Below are positions 46,234 to 54,761 of a DNA stretch of 64,000 nt, in pieces. Positions within the stretch are counted from its first letter, which is position 1. Each line of letters begins with the position of its first letter. Made by a program: the position numbers and the translations under genes. Under the pieces are notes generated by a model. The model was not told where the DNA came from and did no database searches. It saw only the letters and a list, made by a program, of their open reading frames with translations. The stretch is from positions 39,507-103,506 of the forward strand of contig JAMCPX010000054.1 of assembly GCA_023382265.1 (NCBI GenBank). Reading direction: 5' to 3'. Origin of the DNA: Deltaproteobacteria bacterium. Its GTDB lineage: Bacteria > JAMCPX01.

Positions 46234-46825
46234 TAACCCTCCTAATACTGTTTCTATAAATGAACAATACGTTTGATGTCAATAAAATTCTTTTATAGGT
46301 CGTTGAATACGCATCCTCATTCCATGAGCCGTCCGAGTTCTGGTTGATAACAAGATAGGAAAGGGCGTTGCTGATCGTGGAGAAGTTGGAGTAGTTCACG
46401 GACTTCAGGGCCTGAAGGGCAAGGGTGGTGTCGAGATTGTTTATACCGTAACCTTCATAGCCTCCCCATACCCCGCTTGCATTGTCTATATACGATACAA
46501 GCAACCCTTCATCGCTACCGCCTGACAAAAGTGTAAACATGCGTTCGGAAAGATAATCCGTGGTGCTGATAGATTGACCCTGTAGCCATGAAACGGCATT
46601 GGAATAAAACGTCGTGTTCGTCTGCCCCAATGCTTGTAATGTATCTATCACTGCTACTGTCGTGCGGGTAATATCGGTTGTGGAGGTAATATTGCCGAGA
46701 GAGCCATCGGGGTTCGACTGAGTATCCAGCCATGAGAGGCCGTTGGTTATTGTGGTGGATTGAGCGTGTGCAGAAAAGGCAGATAAGAAAGAAATAACTA
46801 TTGCTAATAATAAGCCTTTTCTCAT
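46214..46825 (-). CDS. Secreted prenyltransferase-repeat protein, short form (PT-E)
   Basis: A 203-residue exported protein with signal peptide MRKGLLLAIVISFLSAFSAHA. Toroid repeats include SNPDGSLGNITST, VWGGYEGYGINNLDTTLAL and NQNSDGSWNED. The repeat part ends at DAYST; the last 28 residues come from the TGase-D promoter and start region. It is nearly identical to PT-H at 52790-53401. AAGGA precedes the ATG. It closes the cassette after the type 4 membrane gene. Confidence 0.7.
   Translation of the reverse strand: MRKGLLLAIVISFLSAFSAHAQSTTITNGLSWLDTQSNPDGSLGNITSTTDITRTTVAVIDTLQALGQTNTTFYSNAVSWLQGQSISTTDYLSERMFTLLSGGSDEGLLVSYIDNASGVWGGYEGYGINNLDTTLALQALKSVNYSNFSTISNALSYLVINQNSDGSWNEDAYSTTYKRILLTSNVLFIYRNSIRRVNEDRFS
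46253..46282 (-). promoter_or_regulatory. Promoter of TGase-D
   Basis: Minus strand: TTGACA (46282-46277), 18 bases, TATAGA (46258-46253). It is the same as the TGase-A promoter. Confidence 0.6.
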
Positions 46826-46859
46826 AATTCCTTCTTATAAAGCAACGATGGGTATGGAA

Positions 46860-47669
46860 TCATTGAGCACCATCATCTTTTGCTGGGGAAAGATCGGAGT
46901 TTGCTTTCTCAAGTGCTGAGGAAAAACGGTTAAACTGTATATTCAAGTCTATTGTTAATCTGACAGCAGGATAAAGAAATGCAGACCAGAAAATTGTTAC
47001 AACATTAAATATCTCTATATACTTAAATAAATAAAGGATAATACCACAAAGTACTATTACCCCAGATATAATCCAAGCCGCTACATTCTTTTTACTAAAC
47101 CCTACCACGTCAATCTTTAAAGAATTTATATCTCCACTATGGGGTAAACTGGTGGTATGTGCATCAACTATCCCTTTAAAATATTTTTGTAAATAAACAG
47201 ATTTCAAATACCATATAAAATATATCCAAAAAGTTACTACAGCGGCAGTCCAAGTTTTGAATGATAAATCTTTAGTGGAAAGAAACATAAATGCAAACAA
47301 TATATATACCCCAATAAGAATATAAGAATACATAACTTTTTTCTTATACTTACTGTCATAATAACTCCAAGATAATGTATCAAATTGTTTTATATTATTA
47401 TTCTTGATGAACCAATCTTTGGTTGTCGATAGTAGATTGTTAGTAAAGTAAAGCAACAATTCTTGTCTTCCTGAGACGGCTGTTAATATTAATAACCAGA
47501 TACTTGAAAATACTATGTAAATAGATCGATTTTTAAAAGAAGGGAAAAAGAGATTATAATTTATAGAGGCAATATCAAATATAATTAAAAGAAATGATAG
47601 CAATATTATTTTTTCCCAATACTTCAAATTATTCCATTTTAGAGGAGGGTAACTTTTTTTGTTATTCAT
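46860..47669 (-). CDS. Multi-TM protein, type 4 partner (unit E)
   Basis: A 269-residue protein with about six hydrophobic segments and a hydrophilic C-terminus. It starts 3 bp after TGase-E, the only gene with the type 4 tail. There is no paralogue in the window and no family was recognised. It is proposed as the cognate partner by position. Confidence 0.6.
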   Translation of the reverse strand: MNNKKSYPPLKWNNLKYWEKIILLSFLLIIFDIASINYNLFFPSFKNRSIYIVFSSIWLLILTAVSGRQELLLYFTNNLLSTTKDWFIKNNNIKQFDTLSWSYYDSKYKKKVMYSYILIGVYILFAFMFLSTKDLSFKTWTAAVVTFWIYFIWYLKSVYLQKYFKGIVDAHTTSLPHSGDINSLKIDVVGFSKKNVAAWIISGVIVLCGIILYLFKYIEIFNVVTIFWSAFLYPAVRLTIDLNIQFNRFSSALEKANSDLSPAKDDGAQ

Positions 47670-47672
47670 TGT

Positions 47673-48872
47673 TTATAAACCTAATAAATATAATAGGGTG
47701 ATTACGACTGCCATACATTCTAAGGTGTTCGCATTGGGCAAACCCGTTACTGGTGTTCGTAGATAACACGCAGCAAATGATGGAACAATTTTATTTGTGA
47801 AAAAGTTCGATGTGAGAAAATTTATAATTGTAGTTGCACCAGTTAAATATATTGAATTAATAAGAGCAGTAAATTCAACCCAATTTGCAGCCATTAAAGC
47901 AAGGAACGCCTCTACGCTACCAGATGATAAAAGAACTGCTAATAGTGCTATTGCTACTATGCAGATAATCTCGGCTGCCAACCAGATTATCCACGTCCAG
48001 CTACCACCAACTCCTCCGCTTATCATATATGCGCCTGCACCAGTGGTTGGATCTATAATGATATACCCAACTCCAGTCCAACCATTGAAGTTAATTTCTG
48101 TTTGAGAAACAGTAACAATCTCACCTGCGTTTACAGCGTTCTGTATGTCTGAGATGACATCGGATGGAAGCTGAAGCCGCGATAAGACAGCATTGATGTT
48201 GCTCTGGTTTATTGAGTATATTGGTATATCTTGATCGTTTGCAATCTGGATTGCTTTTACCGCCGATATGCCTTGTGCAGGATGGAGAGGTGTAGACCAT
48301 AATTGTTCTGGAACGCTGGCTTCAAGAGCCGAGGAATTCATACCTGATTGAATATTATATTGAATTACTTTGCTGATGTTCCCGTCTAGCGCTTCTGTAA
48401 GTTCCAAATTCCTTTGCACATCCATCTTGAGACCAGATGGGCTTATATTCGTAGCTACACCAAACATATAGCTTACGTTCATTGAAACTGAAAAGATCGC
48501 ATCTGAAGGGATCCTCACTATTACTACCCCCATCATCTTTGCTTGCATCTGATCCATCATGTCATACTCAGCATAGTAAGCTGCTGCCGTGGTATAAAGA
48601 AGACTCCCTAAAATATCGTCTTTTGTCATACCTGTGAAATTCTGTGCAGAAAGGTTAGCTTGCGTTGTTGTAAGTTTCGCCTTTAATGCAAGGAGCTGTC
48701 GCTGAGATACACCACCAGCGTCTATGCCTATGCCATAATATTCTCCTGCAATGAGATTCTTTGTGATCGTATCGTCATATTGATTTGCATCAGTAAAGGT
48801 CATGGTAAGTGTCTCCCCATTTCCAAGTCCTATAGATCTGCCTGTTGCGACTACCTGCCCGTCGATCAGCAA
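47673..48872 (-). CDS. 5'-truncated TGase-family gene with type 4 tail (TGase-E)
   Basis: A 399-residue open frame (from TTG 48872) that begins in the middle of the family at LIDGQVVATGRSIGLG. Upstream of 48873 the DNA is the start of a PT gene in another frame, so this is a fusion by deletion. The rest of the body and the pre-tail GWTGVGYIIIDPTTGAGAYM, ISGG are intact. It is followed by a distinct tail (type 4: GGSWTWIIWLAAEIICIVAI...) with two cysteine sites (FAACYL, LECMAV). No convincing ribosome site is present; translation may need reinitiation after the PT fragment. Product and function are uncertain. Confidence 0.55.
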   Translation of the reverse strand: MLIDGQVVATGRSIGLGNGETLTMTFTDANQYDDTITKNLIAGEYYGIGIDAGGVSQRQLLALKAKLTTTQANLSAQNFTGMTKDDILGSLLYTTAAAYYAEYDMMDQMQAKMMGVVIVRIPSDAIFSVSMNVSYMFGVATNISPSGLKMDVQRNLELTEALDGNISKVIQYNIQSGMNSSALEASVPEQLWSTPLHPAQGISAVKAIQIANDQDIPIYSINQSNINAVLSRLQLPSDVISDIQNAVNAGEIVTVSQTEINFNGWTGVGYIIIDPTTGAGAYMISGGVGGSWTWIIWLAAEIICIVAIALLAVLLSSGSVEAFLALMAANWVEFTALINSIYLTGATTIINFLTSNFFTNKIVPSFAACYLRTPVTGLPNANTLECMAVVITLLYLLGL

Positions 48873-49089
48873 CTAATGTATCCATCACTGCTACTGTCGT
48901 GCGGGTAATATCTGTTGTGGAGGTTATATTACCGAGAGAGCCGTCGAGATTTGACTGAGTCTCTAACCATGAGAGACCATTGGTTATTGCACTGGATTGA
49001 GCATAGGCAGTATTAACATTCAAGGAAGACAAAAAGATTAAGAATACTAAAATCGACAAACATTTTGTTATTAATATATGTTTTTTCAT
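48790..49089 (-). pseudogene. PT gene fragment fused out of frame to TGase-E (PT-F)
   Basis: Signal peptide MKKHILITKCLSILVFLIF and the first repeat (NLDGSLGNITST, TRTTVAVMDTL) are normal up to about 48873. Beyond this the DNA is TGase-family sequence in the wrong frame for PT, and the reading frame ends at 48790. The junction joins the PT codons for MDTL to the TGase codons for LLIDGQ. The signal peptide matches that of PT-I. Confidence 0.6.
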
Positions 49090-49119
49090 ACCCTCACACT
49101 CATTCATATTCCAGCCTAT

Positions 49120-49596
49120 TTAGTCGAACCATTTTGGTCCACCAATAAACCATGTTGCTTTATTGTCTTTTACTACCTTTACAATCCATACAAACAACAT
49201 TCCAGCTGCAGGGATAAACCATTCTGCATATAGGTTGAAATAAATAAATATTATTCCGATGACCCACAAAATTAAAACAATAAATGATATTTCCTTATGA
49301 GTTTTTATTACGTAAAAAGGCATTTTCAAAAATGCCGCGACCTTTTTTTCAATTATCAGTGGAATTGAAATTATTATTACAGCTATAATTAAGTATATAA
49401 TTCCCTCTATGACTCTTTCTTTTAGTGACGTATATGTAGTGGTTAATACTGATATTCCTAATATAGAAAAAAGAATCAATACAGAAACCGCAGCCTTAAG
49501 TTTTATTTCGATTTCTTTTGATGTCAATATTAAATAAATAATGTTTATAAACAAGATTATAGTTTGAATTATGATAAGAATTGTCTGGTTGTTCAT
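49120..49596 (-). CDS. Small multi-TM protein, type 1 partner (unit F)
   Basis: A 158-residue paralogue of 37039-37515 with the same C-terminal VVKDNKATWF. The middle part (TTTYTSLKERVIEGIIYLI) is identical to that paralogue. It begins 18 bp after TGase-F, which has the type 1 tail. AAGGT lies upstream of the ATG. Confidence 0.7.
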   Translation of the reverse strand: MNNQTILIIIQTIILFINIIYLILTSKEIEIKLKAAVSVLILFSILGISVLTTTYTSLKERVIEGIIYLIIAVIIISIPLIIEKKVAAFLKMPFYVIKTHKEISFIVLILWVIGIIFIYFNLYAEWFIPAAGMLFVWIVKVVKDNKATWFIGGPKWFD

Positions 49597-49614
49597 ATTA
49601 AGACCTTGCTTTCC

Positions 49615-52600
49615 TCATGGACTTGTACCAAAACACTTATTTCCTATTTCGGGTAATTCACGAGCTAATTCAAGTATTGAGATAATCTGTTCTATACCAG
49701 CAGTAGGAATAATCGCTGCAAGCAACACTTCAATTATCGGATCAACCATCCAAAGTTCAAACAAGAAAAAAACTGCAACCATAGTTAACGCAAGAACACA
49801 AGCCCTCGCAGTTGGACTTGCTTCGAGTATTAACCAACCGATAAGCGAAAGGTAAGCTGGCAACAGTAATGCAGCAATAGCAAAAATAATGGGGCCCGCG
49901 GCTATTGCTAAAGCTAAAAGTGCAAATCCAAGAGCAAGCATGAGGATCATCGCACCGCCTAATCCACCGCTGATCATATACGCCCCTGCACCTGTCGTAG
50001 GATCTATGATTATATAGCCAACACCGGTCCAGCCGTTGTAGGTTATTTGCATTTGGGGAACGGTAACAACTTCACCTGCATTTACTGCATTCTGAATATC
50101 TGAAATTACATCTGATGGAAGCTGAAGTTGTGGTAATACAGTAGAGATGTTTGATTGATTTACTGTGTATATCGGGATACCTTCATCATTAGCTATTTGT
50201 ATTGCCTTTATTGCTGATATACCTTGCACAGGATTGTTTGACATGAAAAATAATTGTTCTGGTACATTGTTCTCGAGTGCTGATGAGTTCATGCCACTTG
50301 CAAACATGTATTGAATTACCTTATTGTTATCTCCATCCGAAGCTTGCGTAAGTTCCAAGTTCCTTTGTACATCCATCTTGAGACCAGATGGGCTTATATT
50401 CGTAGCTACACCAAACATATAGCTTACGTTCATCGTAACGGAGAATACCGCTTCTGATGGAATCCTTGCTATTACCACCCCCATCTCTCTCGCTTGTGTC
50501 CAATCCATCATATCATATTCGGCGTAATATGAAACAGCTGTTGTATAAAGTAGACTCCCAAAAATATCATCCTTTGTCATGCCGGTAAAGTCTTGTGATT
50601 GTAATCTCGTTTGAATGGTACTTAGTGCGTTTTTCAGATTGAGTACCGTTTGTGATGATACACCACCAGCGTCTATTCCTATCCCGTAATACTCACCCGC
50701 TGTTAGGTTCGTTGTGGCTGTATCAGCATATTGATTTGCATCTGTAAAGGTCATCGTAAGAGTTTCAGAGCCACCTAATCCTATAGAGCTACCTGTAGCC
50801 ACTACCTGCCCATCGACCATCAATTGTGGTACCATTTTGATTAAATATGCTGGTAACGATGTCGGGAGGGAACTGATGGTTATTGAACTGCCTGTTGGCA
50901 TATAAGATTCTATTACAGCTTCATCCGCACTGGTTGCAGGCACATAGCTCAATGTGAGTCTTTTCCCTGCTATCTGTGCCAAACTTACTGTATAGTTTAT
51001 ATCCGTCTGTAAGGTTTGTGGATTGGTAATCTGGAATGATATCTTGTACCTCAAATTATCAGGTACTTCTGAAGCCTCCCAGCCTTTTGCTAATACCTGA
51101 TATGGTATTGTACCAAGTAAGTACGGAAAGTTTTGCTGAATGATAGTCTTCTTGCCGATTACATCCCCTACCGTTGCATTGGGGTTTGTCTGAGAAATGT
51201 AGTTTGCTACCTGTGCCTGATAATTTGCTATGGTCTGGGATATGTATGCCGCATTAATGTTTGTTACATACCCTTGTTGTGTATTTATTGTAGCTGTGGA
51301 GGTAATCTGGTTTATAAAGCTTTGGGCGTCAAACGGCACTGCCTGTGTGATATTCATTCCTTGTGTATAGGTATACTGCTTATAGCTTGCATCCAGGGGT
51401 ATCCATTCATTGCCGGGACCATTGCGTGCTCCTCTTGATGGAAAGTAATTCACATAAGCTTCGACCCATGCATGCTCAATCTTTGCCGCTACTATCTTAC
51501 CGCCAGCCACTTCACCTGTTATTGGGATGCCGCCTTGAGCCATCAGCTCTAATGCGGATTTTGCATCTGTGAACCCGCCTACCCAGTTCATGATTTTATT
51601 AATAGGTAACTGGATTGTGCCATAAACGTAGCGGGCAGGAATGTTGGAGGCGCGGAGTAATGCGATAAGCAGGCTTGCTGTGTCCATATCATTACACTGC
51701 ATGGTCTGGAGGCACATGTCTGCACCCTGAATAGAGCCGTAGGTCGGGACGTATTCTATGTTGTTATAGACCCAGTTGTAGATCTGTACCGGGTTGTGAT
51801 TTAGCTCTGCTGCCTTTGCAAGGATTGCAGGGGTAAACTGGACTTCTACTGTGGATGTTAGGTCTGCGGCCGTCGGGGGAGGGATGGTCTGGACGATTGC
51901 GGATGAAAGTATGCCGTTGAGCGAGCCAATGGAGGCAAGCTGGATGGGATTCTGGATTCCCGTTTTCATGGGAATGACAGACTGGGGAATATCTCCGATG
52001 TTATTATTGCTGTCATTCCGTACTTGATACGGAATCCAGTCTTTTGTTTCTCTGGATTCCTGCTTTCGCAGGAATGACGAGGCACTATATAGCTTTCCCG
52101 GACTTCTCCACACGGGTTTTACCCCGTTAGAAGATGCGGTTGATTTTGCTATTGCTTGATCCGGAGATTCCAATTTCGTAAAGGTCAATTTTCTAACGGG
52201 GTGAACCATCCTATGCGGTAGTTTGTTCGGATTGAATTTGATGTGCCGGGAGGGTGGTTTTATCTTATCAAGAAATACCTTGAGCTTCCTTGTCCTTGCC
52301 GTGAACTGAGTATTTGTTTTCGCAGTATTTATTGAATCAAGCTCTGATTTAAGCTGCGCAAGGTTCTTTTCATACTTTCTTTCAAATGCTTTTTGTCTTT
52401 GCTGGATTACAGCCGGAAGGCCCTTTATTCGCTGCTCGGTTTGTTTGAACTGAGCTCTGATGTTTATATCTGCTTGCTCAAGCTCGGATTTCTCTTTTTG
52501 GAATCCTGCTTGCTCAGATTTAATACCTACTTGCTGGATCTTGCTCTCTGCTTTCTCGGACCGCTCCCGGATGCGTGTGACGAGGGTTTCTAACCCCCTT

Positions 52601-52809
52601 GCATCCCCCTTATCAGGGGGAAATCCAGAAAATTCTCTGTTGTTATTTCTCTCGCTACTCGCTACTTGATGCTCGCCACTATTGGCGGTTGCTGCATATA
52701 CAACCTGATAGATCCCGAGATTCGTCCATGCAAATACGAATATCAGGAAAACAGCGATTGACTTTAACAAAGAAGGTTTGAAAATATCCTTATGAAAACC
52801 GATCTTCAT
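49615..52809 (-). CDS. Secreted transglutaminase-like protein with type 1 tail (TGase-F)
   Basis: A 1,064-residue paralogue of TGase-A with the same order: signal segment, coiled coil, catalytic core (Cys372 in QCNDMDTASLL, then HAWVEAYV and PLDASYK), beta-rich body, pre-tail GWTGVGYIIIDPTTGAGAYM, ISGG, and the type 1 tail ending NKCFGTSP. ATG 52809 is chosen (AGGAGG 4 bases upstream), not the open frame back to 52929, which runs through the promoter and PT-H. The linker before the core holds three tandem palindromes read in frame, and a CCCCT/AGGGG palindrome is near residue 65. It differs from TGase-A mainly in these linkers and in part of the body. Confidence 0.85.
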   Translation of the reverse strand: MKIGFHKDIFKPSLLKSIAVFLIFVFAWTNLGIYQVVYAATANSGEHQVASSERNNNREFSGFPPDKGDARGLETLVTRIRERSEKAESKIQQVGIKSEQAGFQKEKSELEQADINIRAQFKQTEQRIKGLPAVIQQRQKAFERKYEKNLAQLKSELDSINTAKTNTQFTARTRKLKVFLDKIKPPSRHIKFNPNKLPHRMVHPVRKLTFTKLESPDQAIAKSTASSNGVKPVWRSPGKLYSASSFLRKQESRETKDWIPYQVRNDSNNNIGDIPQSVIPMKTGIQNPIQLASIGSLNGILSSAIVQTIPPPTAADLTSTVEVQFTPAILAKAAELNHNPVQIYNWVYNNIEYVPTYGSIQGADMCLQTMQCNDMDTASLLIALLRASNIPARYVYGTIQLPINKIMNWVGGFTDAKSALELMAQGGIPITGEVAGGKIVAAKIEHAWVEAYVNYFPSRGARNGPGNEWIPLDASYKQYTYTQGMNITQAVPFDAQSFINQITSTATINTQQGYVTNINAAYISQTIANYQAQVANYISQTNPNATVGDVIGKKTIIQQNFPYLLGTIPYQVLAKGWEASEVPDNLRYKISFQITNPQTLQTDINYTVSLAQIAGKRLTLSYVPATSADEAVIESYMPTGSSITISSLPTSLPAYLIKMVPQLMVDGQVVATGSSIGLGGSETLTMTFTDANQYADTATTNLTAGEYYGIGIDAGGVSSQTVLNLKNALSTIQTRLQSQDFTGMTKDDIFGSLLYTTAVSYYAEYDMMDWTQAREMGVVIARIPSEAVFSVTMNVSYMFGVATNISPSGLKMDVQRNLELTQASDGDNNKVIQYMFASGMNSSALENNVPEQLFFMSNNPVQGISAIKAIQIANDEGIPIYTVNQSNISTVLPQLQLPSDVISDIQNAVNAGEVVTVPQMQITYNGWTGVGYIIIDPTTGAGAYMISGGLGGAMILMLALGFALLALAIAAGPIIFAIAALLLPAYLSLIGWLILEASPTARACVLALTMVAVFFLFELWMVDPIIEVLLAAIIPTAGIEQIISILELARELPEIGNKCFGTSP
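51952..52078. repeat. Three REP-like palindromes in tandem inside TGase-F
   Basis: Palindromic units at 51952-51980, 52012-52039 and 52052-52078 each pair a GGATTCC arm with a GGAATGAC-type arm. The middle one is inverted. They are translated as VIPMKTGIQ, DWIPYQVRNDS and FLRKQESR. TGase-A and TGase-H lack them at this site. Confidence 0.75.
52594..52626. repeat. CCCCT/AGGGG palindrome inside TGase-F
   Basis: CATCCCCCTTATCAGGGGGAAATCC pairs CCCCCT with AGGGGG around a TATC centre. It is read as FPPDKGDARG in the N-terminal linker and resembles the intergenic repeat at 4479-4526. Confidence 0.55.
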
Positions 52810-53401
52810 TAACCCTCCTAATACTGTTTCTATAAATGAACAATACGTTTGATGTAAATAAAATTCTTTTATAGGTCGTTGAATACGCATCCTCATTCCA
52901 TGAGCCGTCCGAGTTCTGCTTGATAACAAGATAGGAAAGGGCGTTGCTGATCGTGGAGAAGTTGGAGTAGTTCACGGACTTCAGGGCCTGAAGGGCGAGG
53001 AGGGTGTCGAGATTGTTTATACCGTAACCTTCATAGCCTCCCCATACCCCGCTTGCATTGTCTATATACGATACAAGCAACCCTTCATCGCTACCGCCTG
53101 ACAAAAGTGTAAACATGCGTTCGGAAAGATAATCCGTGGTGCTGATAGATTGACCCTGTAGCCATGAAACGGCATTGGAATAAAACGTCGTGTTCGTCTG
53201 CCCCAATGCTTGTAATGTATCTATCACTGCTACTGTCGTGCGGGTAATATCGGTTGTGGAGGTAATATTGCCGAGAGAGCCATCGGGATTTGCCTGGGTT
53301 CCCAGCCATGAAAGACCGCCGTTGATTAGAGTAGACTGTGCATGAGCAGAAAAGGCAGACGACAAAGAAATAATTATTGCCAACAATAATCCCTTTCTCA
53401 C
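52790..53401 (-). CDS. Secreted prenyltransferase-repeat protein, short form (PT-H)
   Basis: A 203-residue exported protein with signal peptide MRKGLLLAIIISLSSAFSAHA; it starts with GTG at 53401 after AGGAGG. Repeats include ANPDGSLGNITST, YEGYGINNLDTLLALQALK and KQNSDGSWNEDAYST. The final 28 residues are read from the TGase-F promoter region. Nearly identical to PT-E. Confidence 0.7.
   Translation of the reverse strand: MRKGLLLAIIISLSSAFSAHAQSTLINGGLSWLGTQANPDGSLGNITSTTDITRTTVAVIDTLQALGQTNTTFYSNAVSWLQGQSISTTDYLSERMFTLLSGGSDEGLLVSYIDNASGVWGGYEGYGINNLDTLLALQALKSVNYSNFSTISNALSYLVIKQNSDGSWNEDAYSTTYKRILFTSNVLFIYRNSIRRVNEDRFS
52829..52858 (-). promoter_or_regulatory. Promoter of TGase-F
   Basis: Minus strand: TTTACA (52858-52853), 18 bases, TATAGA (52834-52829). 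It equals the TGase-A promoter except for one base in the -35. Confidence 0.5.
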
Positions 53402-53461
53402 AATTCCTCCTCATAGAACAACAATAAGCATGGTATCATTTAAGTACCTTCATTTTATTCC

Positions 53462-54190
53462 TCATTTCACAATCAGTCCAATGCAGTAGTTTAACAAATA
53501 AACCATTCCTACAACGAAAGGGCCGATAATGAAGCCATTTACTATTGCAAGCAAAGCTTCACGATTGACTAACATACCTTTCGCATCGTTTATTATAATT
53601 TTGTCTTTGTGTTTTTCTTTAATATAATTTAGTATTTCATCATTGTGAGAATAGGCTGTATTGATTCGGATTACTTTATTCTCGTTCGTTCTGATTTTTA
53701 TATTAACCCAAACAACTTTGGCAGGTTTTTCCTCGAAAACTGACCGAACGTTTTCACGTATATCTTGAGTGAGATATTTTGGGTATATATGGATTTCCTT
53801 AACTCCGCTCCACAAAGTTTCTTTTGCATAAAGCCAATTCAACGCCATTATCTTGTCTTCAAAAATAATGACTGTGTCTCCAACATATTTTGTTTGGAGT
53901 ACTACTTGGAACACTAAGAAACAACAGAAATAAAGAACTCCGAATAAAAGCATTGTTCTTATGGAATGAGAATTGCCAATGATGACTTCTAACACTATAA
54001 ACCATATAATAGTTTCAATTATGGCAATAAATCCAGTATATTTTGATTTATTACCATATAAAGTTAAAATGCTTGCCTTGTCTATCTTTGAAATTATTAA
54101 TGCTTTATCAATTTTATTTACACTATCGACTGGAGCATTTGTGTTCCCAATGAATTTAAACAAATTCTTTGTCCATATAATCAAATTCAA
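53462..54190 (-). CDS. Accessory membrane protein of unit H
   Basis: A 242-residue protein. I choose TTG at 54190 because GAGGAG lies 6 bases upstream; this also matches the start of the related fragment at 44393-44596. Hydrophobic segments are at about 44-80 and near the C-terminus (about 205-240). Between them is a soluble beta-rich domain (VIIFEDKIMALNWL, VKEIHIYPKYL, VVWVNIKIRTNENKVIRI) that resembles bacterial PH-like domains. It follows the type 2 membrane gene and precedes PT-H. It may be a second partner of the type 2 tail. Confidence 0.6.
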   Translation of the reverse strand: MNLIIWTKNLFKFIGNTNAPVDSVNKIDKALIISKIDKASILTLYGNKSKYTGFIAIIETIIWFIVLEVIIGNSHSIRTMLLFGVLYFCCFLVFQVVLQTKYVGDTVIIFEDKIMALNWLYAKETLWSGVKEIHIYPKYLTQDIRENVRSVFEEKPAKVVWVNIKIRTNENKVIRINTAYSHNDEILNYIKEKHKDKIIINDAKGMLVNREALLAIVNGFIIGPFVVGMVYLLNYCIGLIVK

Positions 54191-54223
54191 AGAAATCTCC
54201 TCATTATCTATTATCAATTATTT

Positions 54224-54736
54224 TCATTGTGAACATCCGGCATCGCTTTTGTGCTTAGATTGAGCTTTAAATTCTATTAGCAATAATATCATCCATAAAC
54301 CAAGTATTATGCAATATCCTGTAAGCGCCCGATAGATTCCGAGTATGACCAGTACAATCCATAATCCTGAATAGTTTAATATTTTTTTAGTTAATACTTT
54401 GTTCTCAAAAATGATTTTAAGAACGGACATTACTTGTTGCCAATCCTGAGCCACTTTCACTATTATAAAAACCAGGTATATGGCTGCTATAAGAAACCAT
54501 AACACGTCTGTTGCAAGCTTAGTCGTAATATTGATGCTATATGCAAGATCTATATAAAGGATAATCAAAATTATACTTTTAAAATGATTTGCAAATCTTT
54601 TTTTCAATAGTTTGTCCGTTACTTTATCTTTTAGGGGGTTAACAAATAGTCTTATAGAAACTAAGTACATTATAAATGCTAACTGAAATAATAAATACTT
54701 ATAAAATGATTCTGATGATATTAATGGTTGTGTCAT
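54224..54736 (-). CDS. Multi-TM protein, type 2 partner (unit H)
   Basis: A 170-residue protein with about five hydrophobic segments. It is paralogous to 43850-44365 along its whole length (SQPFISLETYYK against TQPLISSESFYK). It starts 25 bp after TGase-H with the type 2 tail. It is proposed as immunity or chaperone partner; no known family was recognised. Confidence 0.7.
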   Translation of the reverse strand: MTQPLISSESFYKYLLFQLAFIMYLVSIRLFVNPLKDKVTDKLLKKRFANHFKSIILIILYIDLAYSINITTKLATDVLWFLIAAIYLVFIIVKVAQDWQQVMSVLKIIFENKVLTKKILNYSGLWIVLVILGIYRALTGYCIILGLWMILLLIEFKAQSKHKSDAGCSQ

Positions 54737-54761
54737 TGTGAATGGTATTTTTGTCTATTCA

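Noticed and set aside
52810..52929. Extra 40 N-terminal residues of TGase-F
   Set aside because: The frame runs back through the promoter and the antisense-shifted PT-H sequence; the ATG with GGAGGG is at 52809.
52790..53401. The last 28-29 residues of PT-B, PT-E and PT-H as a conserved domain
   Set aside because: The similarity among them is because the same TGase promoter and start region is read through in the PT frame.
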